64,000 nucleotides of DNA from Strigamia acuminata. Its lineage: Eukaryota > Arthropoda > Chilopoda > Geophilomorpha > Linotaeniidae. Location: positions 46,880,581 through 46,944,580 of the forward strand of contig OX442314.1 of NCBI GenBank assembly GCA_949358305.1. The letters run 5' to 3'. This document shows, one piece after another, positions 57,542-64,000 of this stretch. The translations under genes and the position numbers were made by a program. The notes beneath the pieces are model-generated. The model ran no database searches, had not been told where the DNA came from, and saw nothing but the letters and a program-made list of their open reading frames with translations. Each line of letters opens with the position of its first letter. The first letter of the stretch is position 1.

Positions 57542-60500
57542 GTACCTGTTTTTAATCCCATCACAGACCGGTCACATTAAACTCAAATGCATTATTGATA
57601 CGCTGGATAAATAACCCTGATGACAAACTCTTTGCATTGATAATTGAGGCAAAATGTTTTTTTTTCTTCTTCTTCTTCAACAAGAGTACTGTATATAACA
57701 AACTGCATTGATATTTCACTGAAGGGGGAGTAGTCAGAAAAACTAATCCAGCAATTTTGCTGCTCTCTTTTCATATTTTACCAATATTTGCTCAATAATA
57801 AACTAGAATCATTACTAAAAACTCCATTTCAACACTAAAAAAACTGTTTATGGAATTAAAAATGTGTGAACAACCCTCTAGACTGGACACAACCAAACAT
57901 TGTCTGATCTACAGACTTGACTGATCTTTTGGGTGTACAGTATACAGGACTTCCACTGTACAGGTTCCCAACATACGAACAAAACTTGTTTATACGTAGA
58001 GGACTACTGTATTACTTGATGAAAACAATTGCAAAATGATAGTAAATTTGGGGGCTTCTCTTCTCTTTCCTTGCATTGATAGGTTGTGAGATTGATAATA
58101 AAGTATAAATTCTCTTTAAACTCCACATGATATTGCATTGATCTGTTATTTCTTTCTTTTTTAAGTATAAAAAGTTGAAAACTTTCATTAAATTCACAAC
58201 AAACAGACATAAAAAGACACATGAGGGGAGACACTCACAAAAACATGATGTTTAGAGAATTTTATACAGAAAAACCCCAAAATAAATCAAAATATTTTTC
58301 TTTTTTTAAAATTTCCATGACTCACAGTTATTATAAATATAATAAAAATCTTCAGTTCTACAACAAGATATAGTATATTGCAAATATCACAGTATATAAT
58401 GATTATATATCGTTCCTTCAACAATAAAAAAGAAAAATTTAAAAAAAATTAATTTTTTCTTCTTAAATATTGTTATCACTTTATCTTACAGTGTACCAAA
58501 AACAAAAACAAAAACCTGACCAATCTGATGCATGAAATACCTAAGTGCATGCAGGCATTTAATATTGCACGTGATTTACCTAGTGCTCTTTCTACTAAAC
58601 TCCGCGCCCTTCTCTCTTCCCTTCTCACTCACTTTGCATTGTAGCCGTGCAACAAAGCCCAACTCTAAACGGGCAATTATTATCTCCATTGTGTCCGAAG
58701 TTGGTATATTTCTTATTGTTATACAGAATTAATTTTTATTTAATTGTTCATTACTTTTAACTTTAATTGTTGATTTTTTCTTGCCTCCCCATCTTTTCCA
58801 AACATTAAATTTTAGTTCATTACTTTTAACTTTAATTGTTGATTTTTCTTGCCTCCCCACCTTTTCCAAACCTCAAAGTGTTCATTCCCACAAACCTAAA
58901 TGCACATTACCAAAACCTTCTTCAACTGACTGACACAACAGCCACAACCCCATACATGATTAACCAAATCCAACTAATCACACACCCCGAACCCTCGTTT
59001 GCTTCGGCTTCCGGAAGCGTTTCGGGCGTTGCCGAAGGGTCGGCAACATCTTCGCTTGTCGGCGTAAACTCCTCCACCGATTCAAAATCCAAAGTGGATG
59101 GCACATCCTCCCCCCCTTTGTCCTCTCCTACTCCTTTGACCTCTTCTTCCTTCTCTACTTTAGTGTCTTCGGCGTCTTTGTCTTCCGGATCAACGCTGGC
59201 CGTTGTCCTTGCCGTGCACTGCGCCATGACCTCGGCGTAGACTAGGTTGGTCAGACGGATCATGCTCACGTTGGTCAAGCCGTTGAAGTTGTCCGGCTCG
59301 ATTTCTTCCACTCCGGACGGGAGGTAGAGAAGAATGTCGACGCCGTGCAGGTTGGCAAAGGCGCCGCTGTGTGTGGATGGTCTTGAGGGGATTGCGCGTG
59401 AGAGAGAGAGATGGAATGAATTAAATTTACAAAAACTGTTTAAAATTTAGAAAGAAAAACCGTTCGAAATTCACTCGCAATTCATCAAAATATCAACAAA
59501 TTCACTCGAAATTGATTAAAATCTGCTCTAAAACACTCGAAATTGATTAAAATGCAGAATTTGATCAAAATTTATAAAAATTCCAGCCGCAATTCATGTA
59601 GCTCGAAGTAAGAAAAATAGATATAAAATTAGTTGTAGCTGAAGAATTTGTGTGTTTTAATTTGCACACACACCGTAAATAATTTAATTAATTTCGTAAA
59701 CAAAAAAATAAATAATGATTTGATGAAATGATGAAAAAATGTTCAGATGTAGCAACGTTTCGTTCTTTTCCTAATTCCATCCTTCCTTTCGAGTTTTGTC
59801 AAATTCGTCAAATTTGTTGATCTGCGAGTAATAAAGAGCAGAGTTAGTGACGTCACGATTCGTTTTTTTAAGCCTATGTTTTTGGAGATATAAAAAAAAA
59901 AAAAAAAAAAAAAAAATATAAAATTAATTTGGAGGTTATTTGGTTATTTGGTTATTATTCAACTCGGATGCAACAATAGGTATGAAGCCATGCAATAAAA
60001 GATGTGTTTCGATCCAATTCCTTAGTAAAGAAAATGTTTGAAAATAAAATAACGGAAAACGAAGGGGAAACAGCAATCGCGAAATGGCGAAATGGCGTCT
60101 AAACGAACTCAATAATTTTCAAATTTCAGTTGAAAATGCATTTTTTTCAAATTTTTTCTCGTGAAATTTCATTTTTTCAGTTGAAAATGCATTTTTTTTT
60201 AAATCTTTTCTCGTGAAAAAAAAAAAAAATTGAAAATTGATGAAGGTTATTTGGTTATTTGGTTATTATTCAACTCGATCCAATTCCTTAGTAAGGAAAG
60301 AAAATGTTTGAAAATATAAAAAAGCAAGTTTTTGAAAAAGGCTTCTATTTATATTGGTCTTCAAATCGCCGCCAGAGTGCACTACTATCGCATATTGTTT
60401 CGTGTTTGCCGTGATCGTGCCAAAAAACCTTGAACAAAGTACTTTTTCTAGACAATATTAAAAAACAAAATATATGGGCAGATAGGAATTTTCATTTCAA

Positions 60501-61986
60501 CCAGATTTAGCCTGGTTTCAGAATTTTTAGAACGTTTTTTGGTATCGAAAACATCAAAATCCGTATTGGGCGAACATTAAAGGACACAGGTTCCGCCAGG
60601 TGGCGTTGCGGTTTGAAAAATTACATTACAGGTCACGTTACACAAACCGTATGTATCTGTATGACCGAATTCAAATGTGATTCAACATGACGAAATAAAT
60701 CTAACTGTTGTGTTCAAATATTGTAAAATATGTGTCAACAAAATCGAAAATTCAAATTTCTTACACCTAACCTGAATTCCAGCGAAATTAAGTCCCGAAA
60801 TTAAGCCTAATCTAACTCTTGATTGTGTGTCTGTCATCTCATATTTTTTAAGCCTTAAAAAATAACCTTAAAAAAGCTTAAAAAACCTAACCTTTCCTTA
60901 ACCAAATAACTTATTTTCTCCCGGAAATGCAATTTTAATTCCACTTGCATTTCCCACTTGAAAACTCGTTTTTTCTCTCTCGTGAAAATTCATTTTTTCA
61001 CTTGAAAATGCATTTTTTTTTTCACTTTATCTCGTCAAAATGCAGTTTTATACACAGAAACACATTTTTGTCTCGTGAAAATGCTTTTTCACTTGGATTT
61101 ATTTCACTTGAAAACGTTTTTTTTTCGTGAAAATTCATTTTTTCTCGTGAATATTCATTTTTTCTCGTCAAAATCCATTTTTGTTTAATTTTTTCTCGTA
61201 AAAATTTATTTTTTCACTTAAAAACACATTTTCTCAGTTGAAAATGCATTTTTCCCGAAAAATCAGCGATTTTTCCCTAAAAATAATCATTTTTCTTTAA
61301 AAATGATCATTTTTTCCTAAAAATCACCGATTTTTCCCTAAAAATCACCGATTTTTCCCTAAAAATGATCACTTTTTCCCTAAAAATGATCACTTTTTCC
61401 TAAAAATCACCGATTTTTTTGCAAAAAACGAGAAAAACAAAAAAAAATGTTAATTTTTGAGAAAAAAATGTTAATTTTTGAGAAAAAAATGTCAATTTTT
61501 GGGACAAAATGTCATTTTTTGAGACAAAATGTCATTTTTTGTGACAAAATGTTAATTTTTGAGAAAAAAATGTCAATTTTTGGGACAGAATGTCAATTTT
61601 TGGGACAAAATGTCATAATACGGTAGAACTTTTCTTTAATTTCTTTTCTGTATGTTTGAAAAGTGATTTTTGTATGAAAATGATTTCTTTAAAAAAACCA
61701 CGCCAACTAAAAGAAAAAACAAAAAATTATTTCTTTTATTAATTATCTTGTTTCATCTCATTCCAATAAAATAACAATTTGCATTGAATTCTCCATCATT
61801 TTGTTTAAAAAACAAACTAAGCATTGCAAATCAAGTTTCAATACCCGACAATTATTTTAGTTCTTGGCATTACCACTTAAAAATATTTCAATTAGGATTG
61901 CCACAACAAACCACATCATTCTTTTTAAATTACAAGATAAACACATCCCAAACATTCCAGCTATATAACCCCAACCTTTTCTCCAT
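57542..61986 (+). repeat. Array unit 7 (4,445 bp)
   Basis: Same as unit 1 as far as compared. Confidence 0.95.
58922..59366 (-). CDS. LRR-type 3' exon, unit 7
   Basis: Translation identical to the exon at 32234-32678. Confidence 0.6.
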
Positions 61987-64000
61987 GTACCTGTTTTTAA
62001 TCCCATCACAGACCGGTCACATTAAACTCAAATGCATTATTGATACGCTGGATAAATAACCCTGATGACAAACTCTTTGCATTGATAATTGAGGCAAAAT
62101 GTTTTTTTTTCTTCTTCTTCTTCAACAAGAGTACTGTATATAACAAACTGCATTGATATTTCACTGAAGGGGGAGTAGTCAGAAAAACTAATCCAGCAAT
62201 TTTGCTGCTCTCTTTTCATATTTTACCAATATTTGCTCAATAATAAACTAGAATCATTACTAAAAACTCCATTTCAACACTAAAAAAACTGTTTATGGAA
62301 TTAAAAATGTGTGAACAACCCTCTAGACTGGACACAACCAAACATTGTCTGATCTACAGACTTGACTGATCTTTTGGGTGTACAGTATACAGGACTTCCA
62401 CTGTACAGGTTCCCAACATACGAACAAAACTTGTTTATACGTAGAGGACTACTGTATTACTTGATGAAAACAATTGCAAAATGATAGTAAATTTGGGGGC
62501 TTCTCTTCTCTTTCCTTGCATTGATAGGTTGTGAGATTGATAATAAAGTATAAATTCTCTTTAAACTCCACATGATATTGCATTGATCTGTTATTTCTTT
62601 CTTTTTTAAGTATAAAAAGTTGAAAACTTTCATTAAATTCACAACAAACAGACATAAAAAGACACATGAGGGGAGACACTCACAAAAACATGATGTTTAG
62701 AGAATTTTATACAGAAAAACCCCAAAATAAATCAAAATATTTCTTTTTTTAAAATTTCCAATATTTTCCATGACTCACAGTTATTATAAATATAATAAAA
62801 ATCTTCAGTTCTACAACAAGATATAGTATATTGCAAATATCACAGTATATAATGATTATATATCGTTCCTTCAACAATAAAAAAGAAAAATTTAAAAAAA
62901 ATTAATTTTTTCTTCTTAAATATTGTTATCACTTTATCTTACAGTGTACCAAAAACAAAAACAAAAACCTGACCAATCTGATGCATGAAATACCTAAGTG
63001 CATGCAGGCATTTAATATTGCACGTGATTTACCTAGTGCTCTTTCTACTAAACTCCGCGCCCTTCTCTCTTCCCTTCTCACTCACTTTGCATTGTAGCCG
63101 TGCAACAAAGCCCAACTCTAAACGGGCAATTATTATCTCCATTGTGTCCGAAGTTGGTATATTTCTTATTGTTATACAGAATTAATTTTTATTTAATTGT
63201 TCATTACTTTTAACTTTAATTGTTGATTTTTTCTTGCCTCCCCATCTTTTCCAAACATTAAATTTTAGTTCATTACTTTTAACTTTAATTGTTGATTTTT
63301 CTTGCCTCCCCACCTTTTCCAAACCTCAAAGTGTTCATTCCCACAAACCTAAATGCACATTACCAAAACCTTCTTCAACTGACTGACACAACAGCCACAA
63401 CCCCATACATGATTAACCAAATCCAACTAATCACACACCCCGAACCCTCGTTTGCTTCGGCTTCCGGAAGCGTTTCGGGCGTTGCCGAAGGGTCGGCAAC
63501 ATCTTCGCTTGTCGGCGTAAACTCCTCCACCGATTCAAAATCCAAAGTGGATGGCACATCCTCCCCCCCTTTGTCCTCTCCTACTCCTTTGACCTCTTCT
63601 TCCTTCTCTACTTTAGTGTCTTCGGCGTCTTTGTCTTCCGGATCAACGCTGGCCGTTGTCCTTGCCGTGCACTGCGCCATGACCTCGGCGTAGACTAGGT
63701 TGGTCAGACGGATCATGCTCACGTTGGTCAAGCCGTTGAAGTTGTCCGGCTCGATTTCTTCCACTCCGGACGGGAGGTAGAGAAGAATGTCGACGCCGTG
63801 CAGGTTGGCAAAGGCGCCGCTGTGTGTGGATGGTCTTGAGGGGATTGCGCGTGAGAGAGAGAGATGGAATGAATTAAATTTACAAAAACTGTTTAAAATT
63901 TAGAAAGAAAAACCGTTCGAAATTCACTCGCAATTCATCAAAATATCAACAAATTCACTCGAAATTGATTAAAATCTGCTCTAAAACACTCGAAATTGAT
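61987..64000 (+). repeat. Array unit 8 (partial, runs off the window)
   Basis: The first 2,014 bp of a unit. It carries the same AATTTCCAATATTTTCCATG variant (near 62750) as unit 3 but not the unit 3 exon deletion. Confidence 0.95.
63375..63819 (-). CDS. LRR-type 3' exon, unit 8
   Basis: Translation identical to the exon at 32234-32678. The unit is otherwise cut by the window end. Confidence 0.6.

Larger units (their letters stand above)
30854..64000 (+). repeat. Large tandem array, unit about 4,445 bp, seven full copies plus a partial one
   Basis: Units start with GTACCTG at 30854, 35299, 39744, 44197, 48642, 53092, 57542 and 61987. Lengths are 4,445, 4,445, 4,453, 4,445, 4,450, 4,450 and 4,445 bp. 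The copies are almost identical; I found only a handful of indels and substitutions. Each carries one LRR-type 3' exon on the minus strand. The near-identity points to recent amplification or continuing homogenisation. Confidence 0.97.

Overview
The window looks like AT-rich, repeat-dense invertebrate nuclear DNA. A nematode is plausible (short introns, TTTC-AG-type acceptors, a Ty3/Gypsy element with a GPY/F integrase, many small foldback elements), but no gene here fixes the species. Nothing is bacterial or organellar: there are no operons, rRNAs, tRNAs or CRISPR arrays. It holds two large structures, one inserted into the other.

(1) Host locus: a head-to-tail array of a unit of about 4,445 bp. 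The array is interrupted at 684/30850, resumes at 30854 and runs to the window end (seven complete units plus a partial eighth). Each unit carries one convincing coding segment on the minus strand: the 3' exon of a leucine-rich-repeat (LRR) protein with an acidic linker and a hydrophobic C-terminal tail. The third copy has a 20-bp frameshifting deletion. The rest of the unit is AT-rich DNA with minisatellite-like blocks.

(2) Insertion: a Ty3/Gypsy-type LTR retroelement on the minus strand, 685-30849 (30.2 kb). It has two 959-bp LTRs that look identical, TG...CA ends, a 4-bp target duplication (CCAT), a tRNA-Pro-type primer site and a polypurine tract. Reading leftwards, Gag (AT-hook, long coiled coil, capsid, zinc knuckle) ends at a textbook -1 frameshift signal (A AAA AAC plus a stem-loop), followed by Pol (protease, reverse transcriptase, RNase H, integrase). 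The expected catalytic Glu of the integrase is Lys. Next to the 3' LTR, in the place of env, lies a GC-rich reading frame of about 811 residues that I reconstruct as three exons. It has no envelope features and belongs to no family I recognise.

(3) Between pol and this third gene sit about 18 kb of non-coding cargo. From left to right: tandem 235-bp foldback hairpins and ATAAACGCCCCGGCGTTTAT palindromes (5.4-10.6 kb); a clean 392-bp hAT-type MITE with 8-bp target duplication (10.9-11.3 kb); and an 8.7-kb near-perfect palindrome (about 12,036-20,769). The palindrome arms contain a 1.68-kb repeat and a 56-bp hairpin array, and its centre is three 553-bp units that are themselves palindromic. 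TATTTAAG boxes face inwards on both arms, so the locus could make long hairpin RNA. The contrast between apparently identical LTRs and heavily decayed cargo suggests, but does not prove, that the 30-kb element moved with its cargo.
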